From Microbacterium marinum (GTDB lineage: Bacteria; Actinomycetota; Actinomycetes; Actinomycetales; Microbacteriaceae), in the NCBI RefSeq assembly GCF_014204835.1, contig NZ_JACHMD010000001.1, positions 744,001-808,000 of the forward strand: 64,000 nt of DNA. The letters are read 5' to 3'. Positions 25,772 to 39,940 of the stretch are shown here, in pieces. The position numbers and the translations under genes were made by a program. The notes beneath the pieces were generated by a model. The model ran no database searches. It was not told the DNA's origin and saw nothing but the letters and a program-made list of their open reading frames with translations. How positions within the stretch are numbered: the first letter of the stretch is position 1; each line of letters opens with the position of its first letter.

Positions 25772-26625
25772 GCGTCGACATCCACCTCGGAGACAATCTC
25801 GACGTCGCCCGTCGTCTGCCCGACGCCTCGTTCGCGCTCGTCTACCTCGACCCGCCGTTCAACACGGGGCGCACGCAGGAGCGCGCCATCGAGTCCGCCA
25901 CCCGCGCGGCATCCGATCTTCCTCCGCTCGTGCCCGATCCCGCCTCGCCGGTGAAGGGCGGGTTCCGGGGTGCGTCGTACGCCCGCACCCGGGGCGCCCT
26001 GCGACTGTACGACGACCGGTTCGACGACTATTGGGGCTTTCTCGAGCCGCGGCTGCGCGAGGCGTGGCGGCTGCTGAAGGACGACGGCACCCTGTATCTG
26101 CACCTCGACTACCGCGAGGCGCACTACGCGAAGGTCATGCTCGATGCGGTGTTCGGGCGCGAGTGCTTCCTCAACGAGTTGATCTGGGCGTACGACTACG
26201 GCGCGAAGTCCCGCAAGCGCTGGCCGAGCAAGCACGACACGATCCTCGTGTATGTGAAGGATCCGGGTGCGTACTTCTTCGACTCGGATGCCGTCGACCG
26301 TGAGCCCTACATGGCTCCGGGGCTCGTCACGCCCGAGAAGGCCGCGCGGGGGAAGCTGCCGACCGACGTCTGGTGGCACACGATCGTGCCGACCTCCGGA
26401 CGGGAGAAGACCGGGTATCCGACGCAGAAGCCCGAGGGGATCCTCCGGCGCATCGTGCAGGCGTCGAGCCGGCCGGGGGACCGTGTGCTCGACCTGTTCG
26501 CGGGATCCGGAACGACCGGTGCCGTCGCGCACGCGCTCGGGCGCGACGCCGTCCTCGTCGACCACAGTCCCGACGCCCTGGCGGTGATGCGCGCCCGGCT
26601 GCCGGAGGCGCACGTGGTCTCCTGA
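25768..26625 (+). CDS. Site-specific DNA methyltransferase (beta class), no cognate nuclease
   Basis: This 285-residue amino-methyltransferase has catalytic motif IV DPPF at residues 28-31 (YLDPPFNTG) and the SAM-binding motif I FAGSGTTG at 244-251 near the C-terminus, an order that defines the beta class. DPPF favours N6-adenine over N4-cytosine. TGYPTQKPEGILRRIV is the usual motif X region. GTG 25768 overlaps the lplA stop by GTGA. No restriction endonuclease or specificity gene is nearby, so it looks solitary; it may mark DNA for regulation or protection. The target site is unknown. Confidence 0.88.
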   Translation: MSVDIHLGDNLDVARRLPDASFALVYLDPPFNTGRTQERAIESATRAASDLPPLVPDPASPVKGGFRGASYARTRGALRLYDDRFDDYWGFLEPRLREAWRLLKDDGTLYLHLDYREAHYAKVMLDAVFGRECFLNELIWAYDYGAKSRKRWPSKHDTILVYVKDPGAYFFDSDAVDREPYMAPGLVTPEKAARGKLPTDVWWHTIVPTSGREKTGYPTQKPEGILRRIVQASSRPGDRVLDLFAGSGTTGAVAHALGRDAVLVDHSPDALAVMRARLPEAHVVS

Positions 26626-26635
26626 GCCGCTGCGG

Positions 26636-27172
26636 TCAGCGCCCCTGAGTCCGGGCGATGACGCTGCGCAGCCGCGCAACGTCGTCGTCGTCGAGCAGCT
26701 CCCGGGGGATCACCATCGCGGGCCCTGTCGCTCCGGGGAGCCGCAGCTGCACGGAGTTCGCGCGCACGCTCACGCCGGAGATCATGCGCGCGCGGATCTC
26801 GGTCCGGACGATGGGCGTCGTCACCGTGAGTCCGCTGTCGGTGACTTCTGCGGAGATCTCGGCGCCGCGAGGGTAGATACCGGCGATCACCCGCTCCAGG
26901 TGGTGGGTCATGAGCGCGCGGATGGTCAGGAAGGCGATCGCCGCGATCAGGATCGGGATGGCGCCGGCGTACAGCGTTCGTGGCGAGCCGGTGAAGGAGA
27001 ACGGGACGCCCACCAGCAAGACCGCGATCGCGATGGTGCCGATCCACACGGGCGCGCGCCGGGTGCGCTGGTGATCTCGCGCGAGGCGCCTTCCGAGGCC
27101 GCCGTCGACGGTCATCGTCCGGCTCATCGTCGGTACCGCGCCGCTCACCGTCCCCCAGGTGACGTTCTTCAT
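26636..27172 (-). CDS. YcxB-like membrane protein
   Basis: This 178-residue protein has two adjacent membrane segments (roughly residues 42-60 and 68-85), then a soluble domain with SDSGLTVTTP-like strand pairs and a final IPRELLDDDD block, the layout of YcxB-like proteins. ATG 27172 is chosen because GGAGGGGG lies 5 bases before it; an in-frame ATG at 27199 would add nine residues. It converges with the methyltransferase gene 10 bases away. The function of the family is not known. Confidence 0.65.
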   Translation of the reverse strand: MKNVTWGTVSGAVPTMSRTMTVDGGLGRRLARDHQRTRRAPVWIGTIAIAVLLVGVPFSFTGSPRTLYAGAIPILIAAIAFLTIRALMTHHLERVIAGIYPRGAEISAEVTDSGLTVTTPIVRTEIRARMISGVSVRANSVQLRLPGATGPAMVIPRELLDDDDVARLRSVIARTQGR

Positions 27173-27221
27173 CCGGACCCCCTCCGCGTCTGCGCTCATC
27201 GTGGCACGGCCGGCGCCGGCG

Positions 27222-27239
27222 CGCGAGGTTCACCTCGCG
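27222..27239. terminator. Short hairpin downstream of the haloperoxidase-like gene
   Basis: CGCGAGGT and ACCTCGCG form a perfect 8-base stem with a 2-base centre, 37 bases past the hydrolase stop on the minus strand. Confidence 0.4.
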
Positions 27240-27275
27240 GCATCCCCTCGCTGCCGACTGCCCCCGCCTCCCGGA

Positions 27276-28184
<909 letters not shown>

Positions 28185-28338
28185 TTACGTCGCCCGCCGG
28201 GGGCCCTCCAGCGGTTGACGGAACCGTCGTCATCTGTTCACCGCCCGGTAGCCCGGATGCGGCGGCACAGAGACCGCACACGGCCCGACCGCCCGACCGC
28301 CCGCGCCGTCACCGCCGGCCCGCCGGTACCGTGGGCGA

Positions 28339-29094
28339 GTGGCGACCATCGACCTGAACGCAGACCTGGGGGAGACCGTCGACGGCGAGCCGACGGCGGA
28401 CGATGAGGCGATGTTCGCGGTCATCAGCAGCGCGTCGGTCGCGTGCGGCGGGCACGCCGGGGATGAAGCCGCGATGCGGCAGGCGGTCGCGCGCGCACAG
28501 AACGCGGGCGTCGCCGTGGGCGCGCACCCGTCGTTCGTCGACCGGCGGGGCTTCGGTCGCACGGCGCTCGCCGTCGAGCCCGCGGAGCTCCGCCGTCAGG
28601 TGCGTTCCCAGATCGAGGCGCTCGTCCTCGCGGGCGCCGATCTGCGGTACGTGAAGCCGCACGGCGCGCTGTACCACGTCGTGACCGTCGACGCGGGGGC
28701 GGCGGTCGCCGTGGCCGGGGCCGTCGGCGACGTCTCGGCGGCCCTGGGTCGGGTGCTGCCGATCCTCGGGATGCCGGGTCGCATCGTCGACGCGGCCGGC
28801 GCGGCAGGGCTCCCCTTCGTCTTCGAGGCGTTCCTCGACCGCGGGTACCTCCCCTCCGGCGCGCTCGTGCCGCGCTCCGAGCCCGGCGCGCTCCTGCACG
28901 ATCCGGTCGCGGTGGCCGAGCGTGCCGTGCGGGTGGCGGAGGAGGGCACGGTCGTGGCGACGGACGGCTCGGTCCTCACCGTCTCGGCGTCGTCGCTGTG
29001 CCTGCACGGGGACTCGCCCGGCGCGGTCGCGATGGCGCGCGCCGTGCGTGCCCGCCTTGACGCCGCCGGCGTGGCGGTGCGGCCGCCGTGGTGA
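28339..29094 (+). CDS. pxpA: 5-oxoprolinase subunit A (LamB/YcsF family)
   Basis: This 251-residue protein is one of three parts of the prokaryotic ATP-dependent 5-oxoprolinase, which opens pyroglutamate to glutamate. It starts with DLNADLGE and has SVACGGHAGDE, GAHPSFVDRRGFGR, YVKPHGALYH and CLHGDSPGAV, the core signature of PxpA. GTG 28339 has TACCGT 6 bases before it (28327-28332), suggesting leaderless transcription. The stop overlaps the pxpBC start by GTGA, so the complex is made from one message. Confidence 0.92.
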   Translation: MATIDLNADLGETVDGEPTADDEAMFAVISSASVACGGHAGDEAAMRQAVARAQNAGVAVGAHPSFVDRRGFGRTALAVEPAELRRQVRSQIEALVLAGADLRYVKPHGALYHVVTVDAGAAVAVAGAVGDVSAALGRVLPILGMPGRIVDAAGAAGLPFVFEAFLDRGYLPSGALVPRSEPGALLHDPVAVAERAVRVAEEGTVVATDGSVLTVSASSLCLHGDSPGAVAMARAVRARLDAAGVAVRPPW

Positions 29095-30656
29095 TCCTCC
29101 CGTTCGGCGAGCGAGCGGTGCTCGTCGAGGTCGCCGATCTCCGCGAGGTGCTCTCCCTCCACCGTCGCCTGGAGTCATCGAGGCCGGAGGGTGTCCTCGA
29201 CCTCGTCCCTGCGGCCCGAACGGTCCTGGTCCGCGTCGACCCGGCGGTGCTGTCCCTGTCCGCCGCGCGGTCGTGGATCGAGGGGGAGGATGCCGCACCC
29301 CTCTCTCCGAGCGGTGACCGCTCGCGCACCGTCGAGATCCCGATCGTCTACGACGGCGCCGATCTGGATGCCGCGGCATCCGCTCTCGGGATGTCGGTCA
29401 CGGCGCTCGTCGAGCGCCACGCGCAGGCGAACTGGACGGTCGCCTTCACAGGCTTCGCGCCGGGGTTCGGGTACCTGGTGAGTGAGGAGTGGCCGTACGA
29501 CGTCCCGCGGCTGGAGAGTCCGCGGACGCGGGTGCCGGCGGGAGCCGTGGGCCTCGCGGGGGAGTTCACCGGCGCGTACCCGCGGGAGACACCCGGTGGG
29601 TGGCAGCTGATCGGCTCGACGACCGCGGTGCTGTTCGATCCGGCCGCGAGCCGACCGGCCCTCCTGCAGCCCGGCGACCGGGTGCGCTTCGCCCCCGCGC
29701 GTCCGTCAGCGAGCGGAACCGCGGCCACCGGAGCGGCGGAGAATCCCGCACCGCCCAAGCAGGAGCCGGCCGCACGCCCAGAGCGTCCCGCGGCGGAGAT
29801 CGTCGAGCCGGGCCCGTTGACCACCGTGCAGGACCAGGGCCGACCCGGCCATCTCGCCGCGGGGATCGCGATCTCGGGTGCGGCCGATCGTGGCGCGCTC
29901 CGGACAGCGAACCGCCTCGTCGGCAACGACGAGGGCGCAGCCGGTCTGGAGATCACTCTCGGGGGTCTGCGCCTCACGGCGCGACGCGACCTGTGGGTGG
30001 CGGTGACGGGAGCGTGGGGTCCGTTGAGTGTCGACGGCCGTGCGGTGCCCGGTCGGTCGGCGGTGCGGGTGCCGGCGGGTGCCGAGTTCGCCGTGTCCGC
30101 CTTCACGGCGGGTGTTCGCGGGTACCTCGCGATCCGCGGCGGCATCGACGCGCCCGCCCTGCTCGGGTCCGCCGCGACCGACGTGCTGTCGGGTCTCGGT
30201 CCGGCCCGCCTGCTCGCCGGCGACGTGGTGCGCATCGGCGACCGCGTCGCGGGTCCCGTGCCGCCTGAGGACCTGCACCCGTGGACGGCACCCGCCGACG
30301 TCATCGAGGTGCCGGTCGCCCCCGGTCCGCGGGCCGACTGGTTCACCGAGCATGCGCGTGCCGTCCTCTTCGATGCGGTCTGGACGGTGTCGTCGGATGC
30401 CGATCGGGTCGGCATCCGGCTCGACGGACCGGAGCTGGCGCGCCGGGTGGGAGGCGAGGTGCCCAGCGAGGCCATGCTCCCCGGCGCCCTGCAGGTGCCG
30501 CCGCTCGGGAGGCCGGTGGTCCTGGGGCCCGACGGACCCGTCACCGGCGGGTACCCGGTCATCGGCGTCGTGGCGGACGTCGGTCGCGATCTCCTCGCCC
30601 AAGCGCGGCCCGGTACGCGCATCCGGATGCGCCATGCAAGGCCCCACCCCCGGTGA
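29091..30656 (+). CDS. pxpBC: 5-oxoprolinase subunits B and C, fused
   Basis: This 521-residue protein combines PxpB (about residues 1-205: FGERAVLVE, GFAPGFGYL, PAGAVGLAG, PRETPGGWQLIG) and PxpC (about 240-521: VEPGPLTTVQDQGRPG, SGAADRGALRTANRLVGN, MLPGALQVPP, TGGYPVIG). A Pro/Ala-rich linker joins them. In many bacteria these are two genes, and carboxyltransferase annotations (allophanate or urea type) are often wrongly given to them. With PxpA it should hydrolyse 5-oxoproline. The GTG start overlaps pxpA; GTG at 29088 is a possible alternative. Confidence 0.9.
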   Translation: MILPFGERAVLVEVADLREVLSLHRRLESSRPEGVLDLVPAARTVLVRVDPAVLSLSAARSWIEGEDAAPLSPSGDRSRTVEIPIVYDGADLDAAASALGMSVTALVERHAQANWTVAFTGFAPGFGYLVSEEWPYDVPRLESPRTRVPAGAVGLAGEFTGAYPRETPGGWQLIGSTTAVLFDPAASRPALLQPGDRVRFAPARPSASGTAATGAAENPAPPKQEPAARPERPAAEIVEPGPLTTVQDQGRPGHLAAGIAISGAADRGALRTANRLVGNDEGAAGLEITLGGLRLTARRDLWVAVTGAWGPLSVDGRAVPGRSAVRVPAGAEFAVSAFTAGVRGYLAIRGGIDAPALLGSAATDVLSGLGPARLLAGDVVRIGDRVAGPVPPEDLHPWTAPADVIEVPVAPGPRADWFTEHARAVLFDAVWTVSSDADRVGIRLDGPELARRVGGEVPSEAMLPGALQVPPLGRPVVLGPDGPVTGGYPVIGVVADVGRDLLAQARPGTRIRMRHARPHPR

Positions 30657-30667
30657 GCCACCGGGCG

Positions 30668-30673
30668 TAGGCT
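30668..30673 (+). promoter_or_regulatory. Leaderless-type -10 box for the lipoprotein gene
   Basis: TAGGCT is 7 bases before ATG 30681, only 24 bases after pxpBC, so the lipoprotein has its own promoter. Confidence 0.6.
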
Positions 30674-30680
30674 CGGCGTC

Positions 30681-31274
30681 ATGCGCCGTCCCGCCACCGC
30701 CCTGGTCGCCCTCGTCCTCGCCTCGTCGCTCGCTCTGGCCGGCTGTGCCACGAGGGAGGAGCCCGCTGACGACGGCGGCGCGCAGGCGACCACCACGCCC
30801 ACCGGTCCCGAGGTCGCCCCCGCCGCGGGTCCGAAGGTAGAGGGGGAGGCCTACACCTTCGCCGTCCCCGAGGGGTGGGGATTCCCGCCCGAGGCGCCCG
30901 CGGGCTACGACGCGAGCATGTTCGCGGCCGACCTCGAAGACATCGAGGACGGGTTCTCCGACAACGTCAACGTCATCACGTCGCCGGCGGGGGAGATCAC
31001 CCCCGAGCAGGTCGAGACCGACGGCGTCGCCGAGCTCGAGGCGGCGGGCGCGAGCGACGTCACCGTGCAGGATCGCGTGACCGCCGCCGGCACCGAGTCG
31101 GCGCACCTGAGCGCCGGATTCTCGGCCGAGGGCGTCGACTATCTGATCGATCAGTACTACCTCACCGACGCGGGGCAGACCCACATCGTGACCTTCTCCT
31201 TCAGCCCCGACGTCGCGCAGGAGGACCGTGACGCGCTCGCGGCATCCGTCCTCGCCACCTGGACCTGGAATTGA
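30681..31274 (+). CDS. Lipoprotein of unknown function (LpqN/PsbP-like size)
   Basis: This 197-residue protein has a signal peptide and a clear lipobox LALAGC, with Cys 22 as the lipidated residue. A Thr/Pro/Ala spacer (about 24-50) precedes a globular domain that opens YTFAVPEGWGFPPE and ends AASVLATWTW. This shape resembles PsbP/LpqN-type lipoproteins of actinobacteria, but I cannot assign it firmly. It should sit on the outer face of the membrane. No partner gene is evident. Confidence 0.75.
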   Translation: MRRPATALVALVLASSLALAGCATREEPADDGGAQATTTPTGPEVAPAAGPKVEGEAYTFAVPEGWGFPPEAPAGYDASMFAADLEDIEDGFSDNVNVITSPAGEITPEQVETDGVAELEAAGASDVTVQDRVTAAGTESAHLSAGFSAEGVDYLIDQYYLTDAGQTHIVTFSFSPDVAQEDRDALAASVLATWTWN

Positions 31275-31285
31275 GCCGTCCCACT

Positions 31286-31305
31286 CGATGAGAGAGATCT
31301 CATCG
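31286..31305. terminator. Hairpin after the lipoprotein gene
   Basis: A perfect 8-base stem (31286-31293 and 31298-31305) with a GAGA loop, 11 bases past the stop. Confidence 0.55.
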
Positions 31306-31744
31306 ACATAACGCGTCTTCCTTCTTGTGTCGGCGGGGTTCCGTCCTAGGCTCGAACCGATTCCGCTGCACCTCATTCCAGCGGCATCGATACGGGCTCG
31401 GCGCCCACGCATTCGGGAGCGACGCGGCGCCGCCTCCGCCGGCTCGGGACCTCCACCCCGGGCCGGTGGAGTGCCCGGCACCCTTCTCGAGAGTGGATGC
31501 CGGGACGCCCGCCCCGCGTTATACCGCAGCATCCGAAAGTCGTCAACGATCCCGCTGGACACGGCGCGTCGGCTGTCCTATAGTGGGTAGTTGCGCTCCC
31601 CTCTACTTGCCCTCATATGGTGGTCGGCTCGTGCCTGCGCCCCCGACGTTCCACGTCGGCGCGCGCCGCAGGCGTCGGATGCGGGAGTACTCCACCTGAC
31701 GACAAGGAAAACCAGCCCTCCCCGGGCTCACGGAGGTAATTCCC
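31306..31744 (+). other. Long untranslated region upstream of rpoB
   Basis: This stretch holds no supportable gene. It contains two promoter candidates: TTGTGT-N16-TAGGCT (31325-31352) and the stronger TGGACA-N17-TATAGT (31556-31584). Downstream lies a small hairpin CCGACGTtccACGTCGG near 31646-31662. CCTCC at about 31714 can pair with the rpoB ribosome site GGAGG (31732-31736). A leader of about 150 bases is expected from the nearer promoter. Confidence 0.6.
31556..31584 (+). promoter_or_regulatory. Main rpoBC promoter
   Basis: TGGACA at 31556-31561 and TATAGT at 31579-31584 are separated by 17 bases, close to the housekeeping consensus and the best promoter in the gap. Confidence 0.7.
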
Positions 31745-34700
31745 TTGGCTGCTGCGCGCAACGCAACTTCCACCACCACCCCCAAGAACGGCCGCGGAGC
31801 TTCCCGCCTCTCGTTCGCCAAGATCTCCGACACGCTGACGGTCCCCGACCTGTTGGCGCTGCAGACCGAGTCGTTCGACTGGCTGGTCGGCAACGAGGCC
31901 TGGAAGGCGCGCGTCGCCGAGGCTCAGGCCGCCGGTCGCACGGACGTCCCCGAGGTCAGCGGTCTCGAGGAGATCTTCGAGGAGATCTCGCCGATCGAGG
32001 ACCTGGGCGAGACCATGCAGCTCTCGTTCACGAACCCGTACCTCGAGCCGGAGAAGTACTCGATCGAGGAGTGCAAGGAGCGCGGCAAGACCTACGCCGC
32101 GCCGCTGTACGTCGAGGCCGAGTTCATGAACCACCTCACCGGTGAGATCAAGACCCAGACGGTCTTCATGGGCGACTTCCCGCTCCAGACCGCCAAGGGC
32201 ACGTTCATCATCAACGGCACGGAGCGCGTCGTCGTCTCGCAGCTCGTCCGTTCGCCGGGTGTCTACTTCGACAAGACCCCCGACAAGACGTCCGACAAGG
32301 ACATCGTGTCGGCGCGCGTCATCCCCAGCCGCGGTGCGTGGCTCGAGTTCGAGATCGACAAGCGCGACCAGGTCGGCGTGCGCATCGACCGCAAGCGCAA
32401 GCAGTCGGTCACCGTCTTCCTCAAGGCCCTCGGGCTCTCGAGCGAGGACATCATGGCCGAGTTCGCGGGCTTCAGCTCGATCGAGGAGACCCTCGAGAAG
32501 GACACGATCCTCACCAAGGAAGATGCGCTCCGCGACATCTACCGCAAGCTCCGTCCGGGCGAGCAGGTTGCCGCCGAGGCCGCCCGTGCGCTGCTGGACA
32601 ACTTTTACTTCAACCCGAAGCGCTACGACCTGGCCAAGGTGGGTCGCTACAAGATCAACCAGAAGCTCGGCATCGACAAGCAGCTGACCGACTCGGTGCT
32701 GACCGTCGAGGACATCGTCGCGACGATCAAGTACCTCGTGCGCCTCCACCGCGGCGACGTCAGCTACGACGGCGTCCGCGGCGGCAAGCCCGCCGAGATC
32801 CGCCTCGACGTCGACGACATCGACAACTTCGGCAACCGTCGCATCCGCGCCGTCGGCGAGCTCATCCAGAACCAGGTCCGCACCGGTCTCTCCCGCATGG
32901 AGCGCGTCGTCCGCGAGCGCATGACCACGCAGGACATCGAGGCGATCACGCCGCAGACCCTGATCAACGTCCGCCCCGTCGTGGCCGCGATCAAGGAGTT
33001 CTTCGGAACGTCGCAGCTGTCGCAGTTCATGGACCAGAACAACCCGCTCGCGGGTCTGACTCACAAGCGTCGCCTCTCGGCGCTCGGCCCCGGTGGTCTT
33101 TCGCGTGAGCGCGCCGGCGTCGAGGTCCGTGACGTCCACCCGTCGCACTACGGCCGCATGTGCCCGATCGAGACCCCGGAAGGCCCGAACATCGGCCTCA
33201 TCGGTTCGCTGGCCTCGTTCGCCCGCATCAACGCGTTCGGCTTCATCGAGACGCCGTACCGCAAGGTCGTGGGCAATAAGGTCACCGACCAGATCGACTA
33301 CCTCACGGCGGCAGAAGAGGCCGACTACATCGTCGCCCAGGCCGGTGTCGAGCTGAAGGCCGATGGCTCGTTCGTCAACGACCGCATCCTGGCCCGACGC
33401 GGCCAGGGTGGCGAGGTCGACCTGTTCCCGGTCGACGAGATCGGCTACATGGACGTCTCGCCGCGCCAGATGGTGTCGGTCGCGACCTCCCTCATCCCGT
33501 TCCTCGAGCACGACGACGCGAACCGCGCCCTCATGGGTGCGAACATGCAGCGTCAGGCTGTCCCGCTGCTGCGCAGCGAGTCGCCGATCGTCGGAACCGG
33601 TATGGAGGGCTACGCGGCCATCGACGCCGGTGACGTCATCACGGCCGACAAGGCCGGTGTCGTCTCCGAGGTCTCCGCCGACGTCGTCACCGTGCAGCTC
33701 GACGAGGGCGGCACGCAGGACTACTTCCTCCGCAAGTTCGACCGCTCCAACCAGGGCACGTCGTACAACCAGCGCGTCGTGGTCTCCGCGGGCGAGCGGA
33801 TCGAGGCCGGCGAGGTCATCGCCGACGGCCCCGCCACCGAGGACGGCGAGCTCGCGCTCGGCAAGAACCTCCTCGTCGCGTTCATGACGTGGGAAGGCCA
33901 CAACTTCGAGGACGCCATCATCCTCAGCCAGGAGCTCGTGAAGAACGACACCCTCTCCTCGATCCACATCGAGGAGTACGAGGTCGACGCGCGCGACACC
34001 AAGCTCGGCAAGGAGGAGATCACCCGTGACCTCCCCAACGTCAGCCCCGACCTGCTGAAGGACCTCGACGAGCGCGGCATCATCCGCATCGGCGCCGAGG
34101 TCCGCCCCGGCGACATCCTCGTCGGCAAGGTCACGCCCAAGGGTGAGACCGAGCTGTCGGCCGAGGAGCGCCTGCTCCGCGCGATCTTCAACGAGAAGAG
34201 CCGCGAAGTCCGTGACACCTCGCTGAAGGTGCCCCACGGTGAGCAGGGCACGATCATCGCGGTCAAGGAGTTCAACGCCGAGGACGGCGACGACGAGCTC
34301 GGCTCCGGCGTCAACCGCCGCGTCGTGGTCTACATCGCCCAGAAGCGCAAGATCACCGCGGGTGACAAGCTCGCCGGTCGCCACGGCAACAAGGGTGTCA
34401 TCGCGAAGATCCTCCCCGTCGAGGACATGCCCTTCCTCGCCGACGGCACGCCCGTCGACGTGGTGCTGAACCCGCTCGGCATCCCGGGTCGAATGAACTT
34501 CGGCCAGGTCCTCGAGACCCACCTCGGCTGGGTCGCCAAGCAGGGCTGGAAGGTCGACGGATCGCCGGAGTGGGCTGCCAAGCTCCCCGACGTCGCCCGC
34601 GAGGCCGCGCCCGGCACCAAGGTCGCGACCCCCGTGTTCGACGGTGCGTTCGAGGAGGAGATCGCGGGTCTGCTCGACTCGACGAACCCCACTCGCGACG

Positions 34701-35242
34701 GTGTGCGCCTGATCGACCGCTCCGGAAAGGCCGACCTGTTCGACGGCCGTTCGGGCGAGCCGTTCCCGGCACCCATCTCGGTCGGCTACATGTACATCCT
34801 GAAGCTGCACCACCTCGTGGACGACAAGATCCACGCGCGCTCCACCGGCCCGTACTCGATGATCACCCAGCAGCCGCTCGGTGGGAAGGCGCAGTTCGGC
34901 GGTCAGCGCTTCGGTGAGATGGAGGTGTGGGCCCTCGAGGCTTACGGCGCCGCATACGCGCTCCAGGAGCTCCTCACCATCAAGTCCGACGACATCGTCG
35001 GTCGCGTGAAGGTGTACGAAGCGATCGTCAAGGGCGAGAACATCCAGGAGCCCGGCATCCCGGAGTCGTTCAAGGTCCTCATGAAGGAGATGCAGTCCCT
35101 CTGCCTGAACGTCGAGGTCCTCTCGGCCGACGGCACCGAGGTCAACCTGCGCGACAGTGACGACGAGGCCTTCCGCGCAGCGGAAGAGCTCGGCATCAAC
35201 ATCTCCACCCGGTTCGAGTCGACGTCGATCGACGAGATCTGA
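31745..35242 (+). CDS. rpoB: DNA-directed RNA polymerase subunit beta
   Basis: This 1165-residue beta subunit forms the catalytic cleft with beta'. It starts at TTG 31745 behind GGAGGT. Conserved segments include [10 protein letters not shown], the rifampicin region at about residues 422-450 ([27 protein letters not shown]), [27 protein letters not shown], and at the C-terminus [26 protein letters not shown]. The rifampicin-pocket Asp, His and Ser are the sensitive type. Length and order are normal for Micrococcales. It is followed after 41 bases by rpoC. Confidence 0.99.
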   Translation: MAAARNATSTTTPKNGRGASRLSFAKISDTLTVPDLLALQTESFDWLVGNEAWKARVAEAQAAGRTDVPEVSGLEEIFEEISPIEDLGETMQLSFTNPYLEPEKYSIEECKERGKTYAAPLYVEAEFMNHLTGEIKTQTVFMGDFPLQTAKGTFIINGTERVVVSQLVRSPGVYFDKTPDKTSDKDIVSARVIPSRGAWLEFEIDKRDQVGVRIDRKRKQSVTVFLKALGLSSEDIMAEFAGFSSIEETLEKDTILTKEDALRDIYRKLRPGEQVAAEAARALLDNFYFNPKRYDLAKVGRYKINQKLGIDKQLTDSVLTVEDIVATIKYLVRLHRGDVSYDGVRGGKPAEIRLDVDDIDNFGNRRIRAVGELIQNQVRTGLSRMERVVRERMTTQDIEAITPQTLINVRPVVAAIKEFFGTSQLSQFMDQNNPLAGLTHKRRLSALGPGGLSRERAGVEVRDVHPSHYGRMCPIETPEGPNIGLIGSLASFARINAFGFIETPYRKVVGNKVTDQIDYLTAAEEADYIVAQAGVELKADGSFVNDRILARRGQGGEVDLFPVDEIGYMDVSPRQMVSVATSLIPFLEHDDANRALMGANMQRQAVPLLRSESPIVGTGMEGYAAIDAGDVITADKAGVVSEVSADVVTVQLDEGGTQDYFLRKFDRSNQGTSYNQRVVVSAGERIEAGEVIADGPATEDGELALGKNLLVAFMTWEGHNFEDAIILSQELVKNDTLSSIHIEEYEVDARDTKLGKEEITRDLPNVSPDLLKDLDERGIIRIGAEVRPGDILVGKVTPKGETELSAEERLLRAIFNEKSREVRDTSLKVPHGEQGTIIAVKEFNAEDGDDELGSGVNRRVVVYIAQKRKITAGDKLAGRHGNKGVIAKILPVEDMPFLADGTPVDVVLNPLGIPGRMNFGQVLETHLGWVAKQGWKVDGSPEWAAKLPDVAREAAPGTKVATPVFDGAFEEEIAGLLDSTNPTRDGVRLIDRSGKADLFDGRSGEPFPAPISVGYMYILKLHHLVDDKIHARSTGPYSMITQQPLGGKAQFGGQRFGEMEVWALEAYGAAYALQELLTIKSDDIVGRVKVYEAIVKGENIQEPGIPESFKVLMKEMQSLCLNVEVLSADGTEVNLRDSDDEAFRAAEELGINISTRFESTSIDEI

Positions 35243-35283
35243 CCCGCACCGGCAACGAACAGAATTCCGACACAGGAGAATCA

Positions 35284-39159
<3,876 letters not shown>

Positions 39160-39178
39160 CCTGACGCGGAAGCACCGC

Positions 39179-39220
39179 GCGACGAGCCCCGGGACCTGTT
39201 CCCGGGGCTCGTCGCCGTTT
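39179..39220 (+). terminator. Intrinsic terminator of rpoBC
   Basis: A perfect 16-base stem (39179-39194 and 39200-39215) with a 5-base loop CCTGT, followed by TTT at 39218-39220, 20 bases past the rpoC stop. Confidence 0.9.
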
Positions 39221-39270
39221 CACCGGCGGTGCACCGGGGCGGAGGCGCCGCGGCATCGTACGGTGGTGCC

Positions 39271-39912
39271 ATGGCTCGGCTGGGGGGACGGAACGCGGTC
39301 TTCGCGTGGTTCGTCGGTATCATGTGCGCGGCGGTCGTGGTGGCCCTCGCGGTGGTGGCGCTGCCGATGTTCCCGGCGGCGTCCGGCTGGTTCACGGCGG
39401 CCTATACGGAGGTGCAGCGCTTCGTCGACCCCGACGCCGTCCCGGTCGCCCAGCCAGAGCCCTCGGCGTCTCCGCTGGATGAGGGCGGTTCGCTCGATGA
39501 GTGCCGCGACCTCTACGACGATGCGATGTGGGCGTCGCTCACTTGGACGACGGGCTCCGAGATGACGGCATCCGCGGAGGCCCCGGTGACCTCTGCTGCC
39601 GCGCTCGTGCAGGCCCTGCAGCCCGAGGTGGCGATGACCTGCGTGTGGACCTCCGATGAGGGGTCGGTCTCGACGACCGTCGCGGCCGTTCCGACGGATG
39701 CCGGTGCGATCGCCGCAGCCGCGCTTCCCACGGTGGGCTTCGCGTGCGACGTCCACGACGACCGCATGCTGTGCACGCGGACCGACGGTCAGCTGCTCGA
39801 GACGATCGAGGCGGGCAGCGGTCTGTGGGTGTCGACGTCGCAGGACGCCTGGCATCCGTCGGCCTACGCCTCCCGCGTCGCCGCCTCGGTCTGGGACGGG
39901 CGCGAGGACTGA
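39271..39912 (+). CDS. Membrane-anchored protein of unknown function with four exported cysteines
   Basis: This is a 213-residue protein. One membrane segment (about residues 11-33) is followed by a Pro/Ser spacer and an exported domain with four Cys in DECRDLYDD, MTCVWTSDEG, GFACDV and MLCTR. The domain has the same layout as the lipoprotein encoded at 39941-40552 on the other strand (C...LxDDxxxASL, xxCVW, then two Cys, ending AxxVxxxWxxG), so the two look paralogous. ATG 39271 has TACGGT 6 bases before it. The cysteines may form two disulphides. Function unknown. Confidence 0.7.
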   Translation: MARLGGRNAVFAWFVGIMCAAVVVALAVVALPMFPAASGWFTAAYTEVQRFVDPDAVPVAQPEPSASPLDEGGSLDECRDLYDDAMWASLTWTTGSEMTASAEAPVTSAAALVQALQPEVAMTCVWTSDEGSVSTTVAAVPTDAGAIAAAALPTVGFACDVHDDRMLCTRTDGQLLETIEAGSGLWVSTSQDAWHPSAYASRVAASVWDGRED

Positions 39913-39940
39913 CGCGTCCGCGGCATCCCGATCGTCGTCG

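Noticed and set aside
25768..26625. Restriction-modification system
   Set aside because: Only the methyltransferase is present. The neighbours are lplA and a YcxB-like membrane protein, with no nuclease or specificity subunit.
28339..30656. Allophanate hydrolase / urea carboxylase annotation for the pxp genes
   Set aside because: The PxpA partner and the B-C fusion order fit 5-oxoprolinase. No biotin carboxylase or amidase domain is present.
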